DNA of 64,000 nt from Morganella psychrotolerans (GCF_001676155.1 NZ_LZEW01000023.1:1-64000), one strand, 5' to 3'. Shown: positions 50,147 to 59,860, numbered from the stretch's first letter. Numbers and translations: made by a program. Notes: generated by a model from the letters alone, not told the origin.

Positions 50147-50353
50147 ATGAAAGAATTAGCAAGTAATGAAATGAATGCAGTCTCCGGTGGTTGCTGTGGT
50201 TTAATCGCTGTCGGTACTGTTGCAGCAGTAGTTCTGGGTGCGCGTGTTATCAAACCTGCGCTTGAAAACGGTTCCCTGGGTGATGCTCTCGGTTCTGTTG
50301 CCGGTAAAATCTCCGGTATCTTTAATGGCATCGGTGGAAAAATCACCGCATAA
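50147..50353 (+). CDS. Putative double-glycine-leader bacteriocin/microcin precursor
   Basis: 68-aa precursor. Residues 1-15, MKELASNEMNAVSGG, form a textbook double-glycine leader (ELxxNExxxVSGG) of the kind cut by C39-peptidase ABC exporters in class II bacteriocins and microcin V. The 53-aa core begins CCGLIAVGTVAAVVLGARV and is Gly/Ala-rich with GxxxG-like spacing and a net positive end (GGKITA), compatible with a membrane-active peptide. AAGGAA lies eight bases upstream. No immunity gene, exporter or modification enzyme is adjacent, so it would need a transporter elsewhere, or it may be a remnant or internal signal. Activity is inference. Confidence 0.7.
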   Translation: MKELASNEMNAVSGGCCGLIAVGTVAAVVLGARVIKPALENGSLGDALGSVAGKISGIFNGIGGKITA

Positions 50354-50437
50354 TTGAGATTATTTATACTATATCCGGTTTTATTATTTTAATTTCCATT
50401 TAAAATAATTTCTTACAGATATAATAAATAACTCACT

Positions 50438-50495
50438 CAGGAAAGATCTGAATATATTTATATATCCCGGACCTTTCCTGATTAATTATTTTTCC
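50438..50495. terminator. Terminator between the peptide gene and gmhA
   Basis: 8-bp stem CAGGAAAG / CTTTCCTG enclosing a long AT-rich loop, followed by ATTAATTATTTTT on the plus strand and AT-rich sequence on the minus. It could serve both convergent genes. Confidence 0.55.
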
Positions 50496-50499
50496 TTTC

Positions 50500-51078
50500 T
50501 TACTTAACCATCTCTTTTTCAATCAGCATAATCAGGATATGGATCACTTTAATATGGATCTCCTGAATGCGATCAGCGTAACCAAAATGGGGAACGCGAA
50601 TTTCAATATCTGCACTACCCGCCATCTTTCCGCCATCTTTACCGGTCAGCGTAATCACTTTCATTCCTTTGGCACGCGCGGCATCAATCGCTCTGATGAT
50701 ATTACCGGAATTGCCTGAAGTAGAAATCCCGAGTAATACATCGCCTTCACGACCGACTGACTCAACAAACCGGGAAAAAACATATTCATAGCCGAAATCA
50801 TTACTGACACATGATAAGTGACTAACATCAGAAATCGCGATCGCCGGATAGCCCGGACGATTTTCACGGTAACGCCCTGTCAGCTCTTCAGCAAAGTGCA
50901 TTGCATCACAGTGTGAGCCGCCATTACCACATGACATCACTTTGCCACCGGCTTTGAATGAGTCAGCCAACATGACCGCTGCCTGCTGGATAACCTCAAT
51001 ATTCTTCTCATCTTTCAAAAAGTTATCAAGAGTTGCAGCGGCCTCGGTCAGTTCACCGCGGATAAGTTCCTGGTACAT
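50500..51078 (-). CDS. gmhA: Sedoheptulose-7-phosphate isomerase
   Basis: First step of ADP-heptose synthesis for the LPS inner core. 192 aa, SIS domain with [38 protein letters not shown] and the C-terminal [16 protein letters not shown] helix. ATG 51078 (MYQEL) follows AGGAG; the 29-aa longer frame is unlikely. Divergent from fadE as in E. coli (lpcA/fadE). Confidence 0.97.
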   Translation of the reverse strand: MYQELIRGELTEAAATLDNFLKDEKNIEVIQQAAVMLADSFKAGGKVMSCGNGGSHCDAMHFAEELTGRYRENRPGYPAIAISDVSHLSCVSNDFGYEYVFSRFVESVGREGDVLLGISTSGNSGNIIRAIDAARAKGMKVITLTGKDGGKMAGSADIEIRVPHFGYADRIQEIHIKVIHILIMLIEKEMVK

Positions 51079-51231
51079 AGAGATAGGCTCCTGAAAATTA
51101 ATCGGATTTGTCTTCTTTAAGTGTAACGGATCTCCCGCAGTGAAAGAAGATGCAATCTGTGGCATCTGAGAACAACACGTATTTTATCATTTTATTTTTG
51201 TGAGCTGAGTTGTAAATAAAATGTGAAATCA

Positions 51232-51260
51232 TTGAAGTTATTTCTCCGTTGCGCTAAATC
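51232..51260 (+). promoter_or_regulatory. Possible fadE promoter
   Basis: TTGAAG (51232-51237), 17-bp spacer, TAAATC (51255-51260). Only moderate -10 match, but correctly placed just upstream of the FadR-like site. Confidence 0.4.
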
Positions 51261-51267
51261 TGAACAC

Positions 51268-51284
51268 AACAGGTCAGACCTCTG
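51268..51284 (+). promoter_or_regulatory. FadR-binding site of fadE
   Basis: AACAGGTCAGACCTCTG contains the palindromic FadR core GGTCAGACC and matches the recalled consensus AACTGGTCNGACCTGTT at most positions. Lies 46 bp before the ATG, near the expected transcription start, suited to repression relieved by long-chain acyl-CoA. Confidence 0.65.
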
Positions 51285-51329
51285 ATGTCGCATTGTACTG
51301 ACACGGATATTCAATTACGGAGGTTAATA

Positions 51330-53780
51330 ATGATACTACTCAGCATTATTCTATTTATCGCTGTTACCGGACTGCTGTCATTTCATCGTGTTGGTTTGGT
51401 GTACAGTGCACTGACGCTGACACTGTTCAGTATCATCATGAATGTATCGGGATTATGGCCGTTTCCTGTCACACTGCTTTTGCTGCTGATCATGCTGCCG
51501 TTCGTCGTAACGACTTTCCGGCGGGCGCTGTTCAGCAGCCGCCTGATGCTATTGTTCAAAAAAGTTATGCCGGCGATGTCACAGACAGAAAAAGAAGCTA
51601 TCGATGCGGGAACAACCTGGTGGGAAGGTGATCTGTTTCAGGGACAACCTGACTGGCAGAAACTGCACAATTACCCGAAACCGCAACTGACACAGGAAGA
51701 GCAGGCATTTCTGGACGGGCCGGTTGAGGAAGCCTGCCGCATGGCAAATGACTTCGACATTACGCATGAACTGGCTGATCTCCCGCCTGAGCTGTGGCAA
51801 TACCTGCGCGAACACAAATTCTTCGCCATGATTATCCGCAAAGAATACGGCGGGCTTGCCTTTTCTGCTTATGCCCAGGCAAGAGTACTGCAAAAACTGG
51901 CAGGGGTTTCCGGTATTCTGGCCATTACTGTCGGCGTTCCTAACTCTCTCGGTCCCGGTGAATTACTTCAGCACTACGGAACTGATGAGCAGAAAAAACG
52001 CTGGCTGCCGGGTCTTGCCTCCGGTGAAGAAATTCCCTGCTTTGCCCTGACCAGCCCGGAAGCCGGATCTGATGCAGGTGCTATCCCGGACAGCGGTATT
52101 ATCTGTACAGGAGAGTGGCAGGGAGAACAGGTTCTGGGCATCCGCCTGAACTGGAACAAACGCTATATCACTCTCGCGCCTGTCGCCACTGTACTGGGTC
52201 TCGCCTTTAAATTGTATGACCCGGACAAACTCCTCGGGGATAAAACCTCACTGGGTATTACCTGTGCGCTGATCCCGGTGAATACCCCGGGAGTGGAAAC
52301 CGGCACACGGCATTTTCCTCTCAATATTCCGTTCCAGAACGGACCGACACGCGGTAAAGATGTGTTCGTTCCGCTGGATTATATTATCGGCGGACCGGCA
52401 ATGGCGGGTCAGGGCTGGCGGATGCTGGTCGAGTGTCTGTCTGTCGGGCGCGGTATCACCCTGCCGTCCAATGCCACAGGCGGATTAAAAAGTGCGGCAA
52501 TTGCAATTGGTGCATACGCCCGTATCCGCCGCCAGTTCCGGATACCGATTGGTAAAATGGAGGGGATTGAAGAGCCTCTGGCCCGCATTGCCGGTAATGC
52601 CTATCTGATGGATGCCGCCGCAACACTTATCACCACCGGTATTATGCTGGGCGAAAAACCCGCCGTACTTTCTGCCATTGTGAAGTATCACTGTACTCAC
52701 CGGGGGCAGCGCGCCATTATTGACGCAATGGATATTGCCGGCGGGAAAGGTATCTGTCTTGGTCCCTCTAACTTCCTGGCACGCAACTATCAGGGCTCAC
52801 CTATCGCTATCACTGTTGAAGGCGCCAATATACTGACCCGCAGTATGATTATTTTTGGTCAGGGGGCTATCCGCTGCCACCCGTATGTTCTGGCAGAAAT
52901 GGATGCTGCTGATAATAATCAGCTGAATAAATTCGACAGCGCCCTTTTTGCCCATATTGGTCATGTACTGACAGCAGCAACCCGCAGCTTCTGGCTGGGA
53001 CTGTCCCGGGGGCGTTTCAGTGCCTCACCGTTTCGTGATGAAACCCGCCGCTATTATCAGCATCTTAACCGCCTCAGTGCTAACCTGGCACTGCTGTCCG
53101 ATACCGCGATGGCGACACTCGGCGGCAGCCTGAAACGCCGTGAACGCATTTCGGCGCGGCTTGGCGATATCCTCAGTCAGCTTTATCTCGCCTCTGCCAC
53201 CTTAAAACGCTTTGATGAAGACGGACGTCCGCAGGCCGACCTTCCGCTGGTTCACTGGGCGGTACAGGATTGCCTTTATGAAGGTGAAAAAGCGATGGAT
53301 GATTTACTGGCAAATTTCCCTGACAGAAAAGTCGCTGCACTGTTACGCCTGACTGTTTTTCCGACCGGTCGCCATCACCGCGCGCCCTCCGATAAACTGG
53401 ACAGTAAACTCGCCCGCCTGTTACAAGAGCCTTCCGACACACGTGACAGAATTGGTCGCGGACAATACCTGGCACCGGTAAAAAATAATCCGCACGGGCT
53501 GCTCAATGAGGCACTCAACGATATTATTGCCGCTGAGCCGCTGGTTGATCGCCTGAGCCGTCTGGCAGAAAAATATATTGATTTTACCCGGCTGGATAAG
53601 CTGGCTGAAAGCGCACTGGCAGAAGGGAAAGTCACTCCTGAAGAAGCGGAGATTCTGTGTAAAGCAGAAGCCAGCCGTTTACGCTCAATCAATGTCGATG
53701 AATTTGCCCCTGAGATGATTGGTTTAAAATCCCATGCAAATTCTCATCGTTACCGGAAAGGTGAAAAACCTGAAGTGTAA
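51330..53780 (+). CDS. fadE: Acyl-CoA dehydrogenase FadE
   Basis: Flavoprotein for the first step of aerobic fatty-acid beta-oxidation. 816 aa (E. coli 814). Two N-terminal hydrophobic segments, then the acyl-CoA dehydrogenase core ([83 protein letters not shown]) and the FadE-specific C-terminal domain. ATG 51330 follows GGAGG; the longer frame from 51285 would overlap the FadR site. Divergent from gmhA. Confidence 0.97.
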   Translation: MILLSIILFIAVTGLLSFHRVGLVYSALTLTLFSIIMNVSGLWPFPVTLLLLLIMLPFVVTTFRRALFSSRLMLLFKKVMPAMSQTEKEAIDAGTTWWEGDLFQGQPDWQKLHNYPKPQLTQEEQAFLDGPVEEACRMANDFDITHELADLPPELWQYLREHKFFAMIIRKEYGGLAFSAYAQARVLQKLAGVSGILAITVGVPNSLGPGELLQHYGTDEQKKRWLPGLASGEEIPCFALTSPEAGSDAGAIPDSGIICTGEWQGEQVLGIRLNWNKRYITLAPVATVLGLAFKLYDPDKLLGDKTSLGITCALIPVNTPGVETGTRHFPLNIPFQNGPTRGKDVFVPLDYIIGGPAMAGQGWRMLVECLSVGRGITLPSNATGGLKSAAIAIGAYARIRRQFRIPIGKMEGIEEPLARIAGNAYLMDAAATLITTGIMLGEKPAVLSAIVKYHCTHRGQRAIIDAMDIAGGKGICLGPSNFLARNYQGSPIAITVEGANILTRSMIIFGQGAIRCHPYVLAEMDAADNNQLNKFDSALFAHIGHVLTAATRSFWLGLSRGRFSASPFRDETRRYYQHLNRLSANLALLSDTAMATLGGSLKRRERISARLGDILSQLYLASATLKRFDEDGRPQADLPLVHWAVQDCLYEGEKAMDDLLANFPDRKVAALLRLTVFPTGRHHRAPSDKLDSKLARLLQEPSDTRDRIGRGQYLAPVKNNPHGLLNEALNDIIAAEPLVDRLSRLAEKYIDFTRLDKLAESALAEGKVTPEEAEILCKAEASRLRSINVDEFAPEMIGLKSHANSHRYRKGEKPEV

Positions 53781-53795
53781 GTAATAGGGTCGACA

Positions 53796-53825
53796 ATGCC
53801 GGAGCCACCAATATGTCTCCGGCAT
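53796..53825. terminator. Hairpin between fadE and the binding-protein gene
   Basis: Perfect 9-bp stem ATGCCGGAG / CTCCGGCAT with a loop of twelve. T-tracts are poor on both sides. Placed between convergent genes. Confidence 0.55.
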
Positions 53826-53854
53826 ATCAACTTTAATATTAAAACGTTATGTGG

Positions 53855-54952
53855 CTATTTCTTCGCATTCCTGCCAGTGGTATTCACATCAAGGCTGAGA
53901 ATATCGCGCATCTGTGCATCCGTCAGGTTCACATCAAAAAATTGCCGGAAAAACTGGCGGATCTCATCCTGAATACCGGTATCATCCACCTGTTTACCGT
54001 CAATTCTGTCCTCTATCCATTTAATCATCAGCGGGGTTTCAATCCCCGGCGCATCCCAGCGGTAAATACCCATCGGAGCCTTATAAACCCGCTTATTTTT
54101 TACCGCAGAGAGAGAACCGGCACCCTGCCAGCCTACGGTATTGCGGTAAATATCTTCCGGAACGATGGAGTCAAACTGGCTCAGAATAATAATTTCCGGG
54201 TCCCAGTTAATTAACTGCTCCATAGAAACCGTTGTCCAGTTAGGTTTGACCGCCAAATCGTGTGTAATATTGACGCCGCCCGCACGACTAATCATCAGGT
54301 CATTCACTGACGTTCCGCTGGCAACAACTAAATGCCTGTCCCTGACATATAACACACCGGGAATACCATTTTTCATTTCACGTTCAGTTGCCGGACTGTT
54401 ATTTTCAGCCTGCCGGTGAACAACGCTGTTTTGTTTATCAAAAAAACGCACTAATTCAGCTGCGCGTTGTTCTTTATCCAGAATCTGCCCCAGCAGCAAA
54501 ATACCATTTCTGACATCATTCAGGTCGCCATATTTAATGGCAACAGCCGGAATACCGAGCTTATCCAGTTTATCTTTTTCTTCTTTCTGGTAATCCCAGA
54601 TAATAACCAGATCCGGTTTTAAACTAACCAGCACTTCGCCGTTGATTGTAAAATCTTTATTCACAAAGCTGCTGTTAATCTGTTCAATTCCGGGTGCCAG
54701 TGTTTTTAATATACTATTGTGATATGCCTCTTTTGCTGACGGGTGCATTGCGATAATTTTGTTATCTGAACCATCTACGGTATACACCATCGACATCCAC
54801 GGAATAGGCACAACGGCTATCCGCTGTACATCATCCGGAATAATGACATTGTTACCGGCAAGATCAGTAATCTCTCTTGCTCCGGCAGAACCGAAAACCA
54901 GAGACAAAATAAATACGATAACAGTGTTTTTTATTACTGCTGCTTTCATCAT
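53855..54952 (-). CDS. Periplasmic substrate-binding protein of the siderophore/cobalamin ABC class
   Basis: 365 aa. Signal peptide (TVIVFILSLVFGSAGA) followed by a class III (TroA-like, PF01497-type) fold: EITDLAGNNVIIPDDVQRIAVV, LKPDLVIIW, LGIPAVAIKYGDLNDVRNGILLLGQIL, NWDPEIIILSQFD and VKNKRVYKAPMG are characteristic of iron-siderophore, haem or cobalamin binding proteins. No permease or ATPase gene is nearby, so the partner must be elsewhere. It lies 35 bp after the OYE homologue in the same direction, suggesting an operon. Substrate unknown. Confidence 0.85.
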   Translation of the reverse strand: MMKAAVIKNTVIVFILSLVFGSAGAREITDLAGNNVIIPDDVQRIAVVPIPWMSMVYTVDGSDNKIIAMHPSAKEAYHNSILKTLAPGIEQINSSFVNKDFTINGEVLVSLKPDLVIIWDYQKEEKDKLDKLGIPAVAIKYGDLNDVRNGILLLGQILDKEQRAAELVRFFDKQNSVVHRQAENNSPATEREMKNGIPGVLYVRDRHLVVASGTSVNDLMISRAGGVNITHDLAVKPNWTTVSMEQLINWDPEIIILSQFDSIVPEDIYRNTVGWQGAGSLSAVKNKRVYKAPMGIYRWDAPGIETPLMIKWIEDRIDGKQVDDTGIQDEIRQFFRQFFDVNLTDAQMRDILSLDVNTTGRNAKK

Positions 54953-54987
54953 CCCTTAATCCCCCTTCATCATTTTTATTCTTTATG

Positions 54988-55947
54988 TCAGCGAAACGCG
55001 CGGATATAAGGACGCGGGATCAGTTTTCGATCATACTTAAACAGATATTCAAGGAACCAGTTAGGGTTACGTAATAACCCGCGACCTACCGCAATTAAAT
55101 CAGCATACTGATGTTCCAGTATTTCATCTGCTAATTGATGGTCATGAATTCCACCCACAACAATAACCGGTTTTTTACACTGTTTTTTTATTTCCCGGGT
55201 ATCATCCAGTTGATAAGCAATGCCTTTATTTGTACCGTGCATACGGTTTCCGCCGTTTGAAATATGTACAATATCGATAAGGTGATTAATATTATTTAAA
55301 ATATTTTGAGTAAATAAAATACTGTTATCTTCACAATAACGCGTCCCGACCCGGAGAATAATCGCTTTATCTTCCCGCCATACCGCTCTGACAGCCATCA
55401 GTAACTCTGTCAGAAAAATTACCGGATCTGCATATTTATCTGTCCGCTGATTTGTCCGGCGGTCAATAAACTGCGAAATTAAAAATTCATGGGATGCCAT
55501 GATTTCAAGGGCATCAAACCCCGCAGCCACCGCCCGCTCCGCAGCTCGGGTATAACAGGCAAATAACTCAATGATATCATCCTGTGTTAATGCGTTAATA
55601 TCCTGAATAATACCGTCAGATTCCAGACGCGATTTATTCCCTGCATGGTTAAGCTGAATAGCGACCTTGCTGCCTTCATTTTGAAGCATACCCACAATCT
55701 GCTTCAGCATAATGGCATGGTCATCTTTATATAATCCCAGCGCCCCGCTTCCCAGACGCGCATCAGCGGCTACCGCGCACTCCTCCATTATAATCAGTCC
55801 GACCTGACCTACCGCAAAAGACATATAATGTGCCAGATGAAAATAATTAGCGTAGCCGTCAGTTGCCCGTTTTATTCTGATCGGTGGATAAACCAGTTTA
55901 TTTTTAAGTATTAATTTTTCTGATACAAATGGCTGCATTAAATTCAT
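54988..55947 (-). CDS. Old Yellow Enzyme-family NADH:flavin oxidoreductase, atypical active site
   Basis: 319-aa FMN TIM barrel resembling YqjM/NamA: FHLAHYMSFAVGQVGLIIMEECAV, VAIQLNHAGNKS, FLISQFIDRRTNQRTDKYAD, VVGGIHDHQLADEILEHQYADLIAVGRGLLRNPNW. Compared with YqjM, the substrate-binding His pair HAAH is MASH here (Met150 replaces the first His; His153 kept), and the region of the redox-tuning Cys26/Tyr28 reads PPIRIKR. A classical ene-reductase is therefore doubtful. First gene of a two-gene operon with the binding protein. Confidence 0.85.
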   Translation of the reverse strand: MNLMQPFVSEKLILKNKLVYPPIRIKRATDGYANYFHLAHYMSFAVGQVGLIIMEECAVAADARLGSGALGLYKDDHAIMLKQIVGMLQNEGSKVAIQLNHAGNKSRLESDGIIQDINALTQDDIIELFACYTRAAERAVAAGFDALEIMASHEFLISQFIDRRTNQRTDKYADPVIFLTELLMAVRAVWREDKAIILRVGTRYCEDNSILFTQNILNNINHLIDIVHISNGGNRMHGTNKGIAYQLDDTREIKKQCKKPVIVVGGIHDHQLADEILEHQYADLIAVGRGLLRNPNWFLEYLFKYDRKLIPRPYIRAFR

Positions 55948-56280
55948 AATAAGTCCGCTTCCCGGATCACCTATACAGAAATAAAATGATAATAATCTGT
56001 ATTTTATTTATTGTACCGGTGCTGAAAAATAAAAAAATAAAGATAGCGGTGATAATAGAGGGAACAGAGAAAGGACTCTATCTTTCTGTGTTTGTTTTAT
56101 AGTGCCCGTCACACTCTGCACGGAGATATAACCCGGGAGCGATTTTTTAGTTAACAGCTATGATTTTATTGTTATTTTTATGTAGTCCACAGGGTGTTTT
56201 TTTTATTATTTATGCTCTGTCATAAATAGACATTTATAATTCCCGGTAAAAAATAAACTCCCCCGGAGTATATATCAATA
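55948..56280. other. Upstream region of the OYE operon
   Basis: AT-rich with no ORF. It contains TGATAATAATCTGTA (55987-56001), a partial match to the Fur 7-1-7 motif, inside a wider inverted repeat TACAG...CTGTA (about 55974-56001). The operon promoter should lie here. Confidence 0.4.
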
Positions 56281-56282
56281 AA

Positions 56283-56311
56283 AAATACCCGGTAAATTCA
56301 CCCGGGTATTT
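56283..56311 (-). terminator. Rho-independent terminator for lysA, beyond the repeat
   Basis: 10-bp stem AAATACCCGG / CCGGGTATTT, loop of nine, followed on the minus strand by TTTTTTATTG. It lies 150 bp past the lysA stop, so lysA transcripts would carry the ERIC-like repeat in their 3' UTR. Confidence 0.75.
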
Positions 56312-56323
56312 CGGCATTATATT

Positions 56324-56449
56324 TATACCCTTATTCATTCAAACTACAGATGCGTTAGCCGCACTCAGTCAGCCGGGTCACATACTGATGTATGCTCCCC
56401 GCCTGTCTTCCTTTGCCGCCTTCCTGTATCTTGAATGACGTTGGGTATA
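56324..56449 (+). repeat. ERIC-like repeat, full-length
   Basis: 126 bp from TATACCCTTATTCATTC to AATGACGTTGGGTATA, with core CACATACTGATGTATGCTCC, slightly diverged from the other copies. It lies 14 bp after the lysA stop. Confidence 0.92.
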
Positions 56450-56463
56450 TAATAAGATAATAA

Positions 56464-57714
56464 TTATTCGGTCAGTTCCAGTGCCATCAATTCATCAATC
56501 GTCTGGCGACGGCGGATCAGCACAGGTTTTCCGTCAGTAAACAAGACTTCCGGTAATAACGGACGGCTGTTGTAATTTGAAGACATAGAGGCGCCGTAAG
56601 CGCCGGTATCATGGAATACCAGAAAATCATCCACCTGCACCGGTGGCAGTGCTCTGGGAACCACCATCCCGCCCTCAAGCTGAGTAAATACATCGCCTGA
56701 TTCACACAGCGGACCGGCAACAATGGTTTCTGTCAGTGGCTGTGTCCGTAATTCACCTTCCGCAGGCAGTACAGAAATATGGTGATAACTGCCGTACATC
56801 GCAGGACGCATCAGGTCATTAAATCCGCTGTCCACCAGCACATAGTGGCGGCTTCCCATCCCTTTAACCGCCCGCACCTGTGCAAGCAAAATGCCGGATT
56901 CTGCCACCAGATAGCGCCCGGGTTCAATTTCCAGCGTAATATCACGGCCAAGATGGCGGGCAATACGCGAACGGGCGGCATCCCATAATGAGAAATAATT
57001 ATTGATATCAATAACTTCATCTCCGTCACGGTAAGGTGTTGATAACCCACCGCCCGCAGAAATCGCCCGGATATCCAGGTTATGAGTAATAACTAATTCA
57101 GCCATCGCGTCACACACAGTTGCCAGATGTTCATAATCCACCCCGGAGCCGATATGCATGTGAATACCCACCAGCGTCAGCTGATAACGGCTGATTTCTG
57201 CCAGCGCTTCCCCGAGATCGGCAAACCAGATCCCGTGCTTACTGTTTTCCCCGCCGGTATTGGTTTTCTGACTGTGTCCATGACCAAAACCCGGATTGAT
57301 GCGTAACCAGACCGGATGCCCGGGACTGCGTGCGCCAATCTGGCGAAGCATATCCACCGAGCCGGTATTCACAGCAATTCCCAGCGCCAGCACGCGATCA
57401 AGCGTTTCTGCTGTAATCATATCGGCGGTGAATACAATTTCATCCGGCGTGTACCCGGCCTTCAGGGCGCGTTCTATTTCCCCGGCAGAGACTGAGTCCA
57501 CTTTTACACCCTGTTCACGCATCAGACGCAGAATATGAATATTTGAATTTGCCTTCTGCGCAAACCGGATGACATCAAAACGGGTCAGCCGCGCAATACG
57601 GTTAATAATTACCTCACTGTCATAAAGCCACAGCGGTGTGCCGTACTGTTGCGCGAGGCTGCGCAGCGTATCCGGGGTAAAAGGTGCCTGTAGTGATTTG
57701 GTTGCGATTGTCAT
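56464..57714 (-). CDS. lysA: Diaminopimelate decarboxylase
   Basis: PLP enzyme for the last step of lysine synthesis. Alanine-racemase-like barrel with RFAQKANSNIHILRLMREQGV (PLP Lys), GIHMHIGSGVD, ISAGGGLS and EIEPGRYLVA, and a C-terminal domain with GPLCESGDVF and DTGAYGASMSSNYNSRP. 416 aa from ATG 57714 (MTIATKSL); an in-frame ATG at 57753 would add 13 aa, and neither has a strong Shine-Dalgarno. Divergent from its activator lysR. Confidence 0.95.
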   Translation of the reverse strand: MTIATKSLQAPFTPDTLRSLAQQYGTPLWLYDSEVIINRIARLTRFDVIRFAQKANSNIHILRLMREQGVKVDSVSAGEIERALKAGYTPDEIVFTADMITAETLDRVLALGIAVNTGSVDMLRQIGARSPGHPVWLRINPGFGHGHSQKTNTGGENSKHGIWFADLGEALAEISRYQLTLVGIHMHIGSGVDYEHLATVCDAMAELVITHNLDIRAISAGGGLSTPYRDGDEVIDINNYFSLWDAARSRIARHLGRDITLEIEPGRYLVAESGILLAQVRAVKGMGSRHYVLVDSGFNDLMRPAMYGSYHHISVLPAEGELRTQPLTETIVAGPLCESGDVFTQLEGGMVVPRALPPVQVDDFLVFHDTGAYGASMSSNYNSRPLLPEVLFTDGKPVLIRRRQTIDELMALELTE

Positions 57715-57753
57715 GGTGTTGTGCTCTTTGACAGGGATCTCATTTTTTTCCAT

Positions 57754-57830
57754 CGTGACAAAAAAATTGCGGGATTTAAAATATCTGATTTGCTAAGGTC
57801 TATTCATCTCTGATATACATCTGGTGAATA
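57754..57830. promoter_or_regulatory. lysA-lysR divergent control region
   Basis: 77 bp between the divergent genes. LysR-type T-N11-A dyads can be drawn around ATTCATCTCTGATATACATC (about 57803-57822), but I cannot choose one with certainty. By analogy with E. coli, LysR activates lysA from here when diaminopimelate is present. Confidence 0.4.
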
Positions 57831-58745
57831 ATGGAACAATACTCCTGGCGTCATATTGATATTTTTCACGCGGTCATGACGACAAAAAGCCTGACGGATG
57901 CCGCGCAACTGCTGCATACCTCACAACCGACTGTCAGCCGGGAGCTTGCCCGTTTTGAGCAAATTCTGGGATTCCGTGTTTTTGACCGGATCAAAGGACG
58001 CCTGCACCCGACAGAGCAGGGGCTGCGGTTGTTTGAAGAGGTGGAACGCTCCTATTACGGACTGGAGCGCATCAGCCGTGCCGCCGAAAGCATCCGCCAG
58101 TTTCAGCACGCTCAGTTGACCATCACCTGCCTGCCCGCTTTTGCTCAGTCTCTTCTGCCAAAGGTCTGCCACACCTTTCACGGGCAGTATCCGGATGTCA
58201 ATTTTGAAGTCGCTCCGCAGGAATCTCCGCTGCTGGAAGAGTGGCTGTCAGCACAGCGCTATGATTTGGGAATAACTGAACACACGCGGACACCACCGGG
58301 TACCTTACAGGAAACATTACTCACACTCAGTGAAGTGTGTGTGTTGCCGGAATCTCACCCGCTGTGCAGCAAAGCCGTTCTGACCCCTGCCGACTTTGCG
58401 CATCAGAATTTTATCAGCCTGTCTGTGACGGACAGTTACCGCCAGATAATTGATGCCCTGTTTAATGAACACCAAATTGCGCGCCGGATGATTATGGAAA
58501 CACACAGCGCCGCATCTGTCTGCGCGATGGTTAAAGAGGGGCTTGGTATATCCATTGTCAATCCGCTGACAACAATGGATTGTGAGGGGATTTGTATCCG
58601 CCCGTTCAGCAAACGCATTCCATTCACCGTCAGCCTGATCCGCCCGCAACACCGCCCTCACTCCGCATTAACGGATATTTTTATTACGCATCTGCGGCAA
58701 CATATGAAGATAATAAATAAGCAATTACAGCAGGTTACAGGTTAG
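57831..58745 (+). CDS. lysR: LysR, transcriptional activator of lysA
   Basis: 304-aa founding-type LysR regulator. N-terminal winged HTH (HIDIFHAVMTTKSLTDAAQLLHTSQPTVSRELARFEQ) and effector domain containing PQESPLLEEWLSAQRYDLGITE and ETHSAASVCAMVKEGLGISIVNPLT, both strongly conserved in enterobacterial LysR. Divergent from lysA. Its 3' end overlaps the convergent LysR-family gene by 11 bases. Confidence 0.95.
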   Translation: MEQYSWRHIDIFHAVMTTKSLTDAAQLLHTSQPTVSRELARFEQILGFRVFDRIKGRLHPTEQGLRLFEEVERSYYGLERISRAAESIRQFQHAQLTITCLPAFAQSLLPKVCHTFHGQYPDVNFEVAPQESPLLEEWLSAQRYDLGITEHTRTPPGTLQETLLTLSEVCVLPESHPLCSKAVLTPADFAHQNFISLSVTDSYRQIIDALFNEHQIARRMIMETHSAASVCAMVKEGLGISIVNPLTTMDCEGICIRPFSKRIPFTVSLIRPQHRPHSALTDIFITHLRQHMKIINKQLQQVTG

Positions 58746-59661
58746 TTTTTTCATCCAGCAGATACGGCAGCCAGTCTGGCGAGTGACCAAACCATTCCAC
58801 CAGAAAGTCCAGCAGCAAACGCAGCGGTCTTGCCATTCGCTCACGGCTGGTATAAATACCGTAAATTCCCAGCGAAGGGAGGCTATATTCCGGAAACAGC
58901 CGCACCAGACGCCCGGATTTAAGATGTTCATACACGGAACAATAAGGCTGCAATGCAATTCCTTCTCCGTTCAGCGTTGCTTCCAGCAAAAATGTGGATT
59001 CATTTGCACTTAGCGCCCCGCCCACCGGCACAGAGATCACTTCTGTACCGCGCTCAAACAACCACAAACTGCGCCCGTAGAAATTATAAGTCAGACACGT
59101 AAATTCACTGAGTGCTGCCGGATATTGCGGGCAGCCATACTTTTCCAGATACGCCGGTGAGGCGCACACCACTGAATCACAACGCGAAAGCGGACGGGCT
59201 ATCAGGTTTGGTTCCAGGTTATTTGTAATACGCACCGCCAGATCAATGCGCTCTTCCACCAGGCTTACCGCCTTATTAGTGACCTGTACATCCACAGCAA
59301 TTGCCGGATACCGCGCCCGGAACTGAACAATGGCTTTGGAAAGCGCCACCATCGCCAGCGACTGCGCACAGGTGATGCGGACCAGTCCGTGTACAGCATC
59401 ATCCTCAGTCACTACCGGCTGGGCTATTGCTGCCGCCAGGTTAAGCAGATCCCTGCTTTGTATCAGCACATTTTCACCGGCGGAGGTCAGCGTCAGGCTG
59501 CGGGTTGTCCGGTTCAGCAGGCGCACTCCCGCCCAGTTTTCCATTTCAGCAAGATAGCGCGTGACCATCGCGCGGGACATATCCAGTGAATCTGCCGCTT
59601 TACTCATACTGCGCTGCTCGGTAATGGCGATAAAAACTTGTGCCGCAGTGATCCTGTCCAT
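58735..59661 (-). CDS. LysR-family regulator of unknown target
   Basis: 308 aa. HTH at the N-terminus (AAQVFIAITEQRSMSKAADSLDMSRAMVTRYLAEMENWAGVRLLNRTTRSLTLT) and a LysR substrate-binding domain of the CrgA/YafC-like group (LSEFTCLTYNFYGRSLWLFERG). Divergent from the MBL-fold/DsbA-like pair, making those genes likely targets by the usual LysR layout. Confidence 0.88.
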   Translation of the reverse strand: MDRITAAQVFIAITEQRSMSKAADSLDMSRAMVTRYLAEMENWAGVRLLNRTTRSLTLTSAGENVLIQSRDLLNLAAAIAQPVVTEDDAVHGLVRITCAQSLAMVALSKAIVQFRARYPAIAVDVQVTNKAVSLVEERIDLAVRITNNLEPNLIARPLSRCDSVVCASPAYLEKYGCPQYPAALSEFTCLTYNFYGRSLWLFERGTEVISVPVGGALSANESTFLLEATLNGEGIALQPYCSVYEHLKSGRLVRLFPEYSLPSLGIYGIYTSRERMARPLRLLLDFLVEWFGHSPDWLPYLLDEKTNL

Positions 59662-59734
59662 AGCATTTGTCCGGTTTATGCAACAATGAAGACCGGATTA
59701 TGGGGTTTTTCCGGCGGATTATGCAATCTATTAT

Positions 59735-59860
59735 CTACTCTAAATAATTCGGGATGCATGTAGGCGACAAGCAAAGATAGACGGGGAGCATAGATAAACT
59801 ATGTGACCCGGCAAGCTTTGCGTAGTCAACACCCAGGCATCCTGAAGTATGACGAGTATA
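59735..59860 (-). repeat. Divergent ERIC-like repeat
   Basis: Core GGGGAGCATAGATAAACTAT is the same as in the 49994 copy, but the ends differ (TAATTCGGGATGCATG left; CATCCTGAAGTATGACGAG right). It fills the gap between the LysR-family gene and the MBL-fold gene, ending 39 bp before the latter. Confidence 0.85.
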
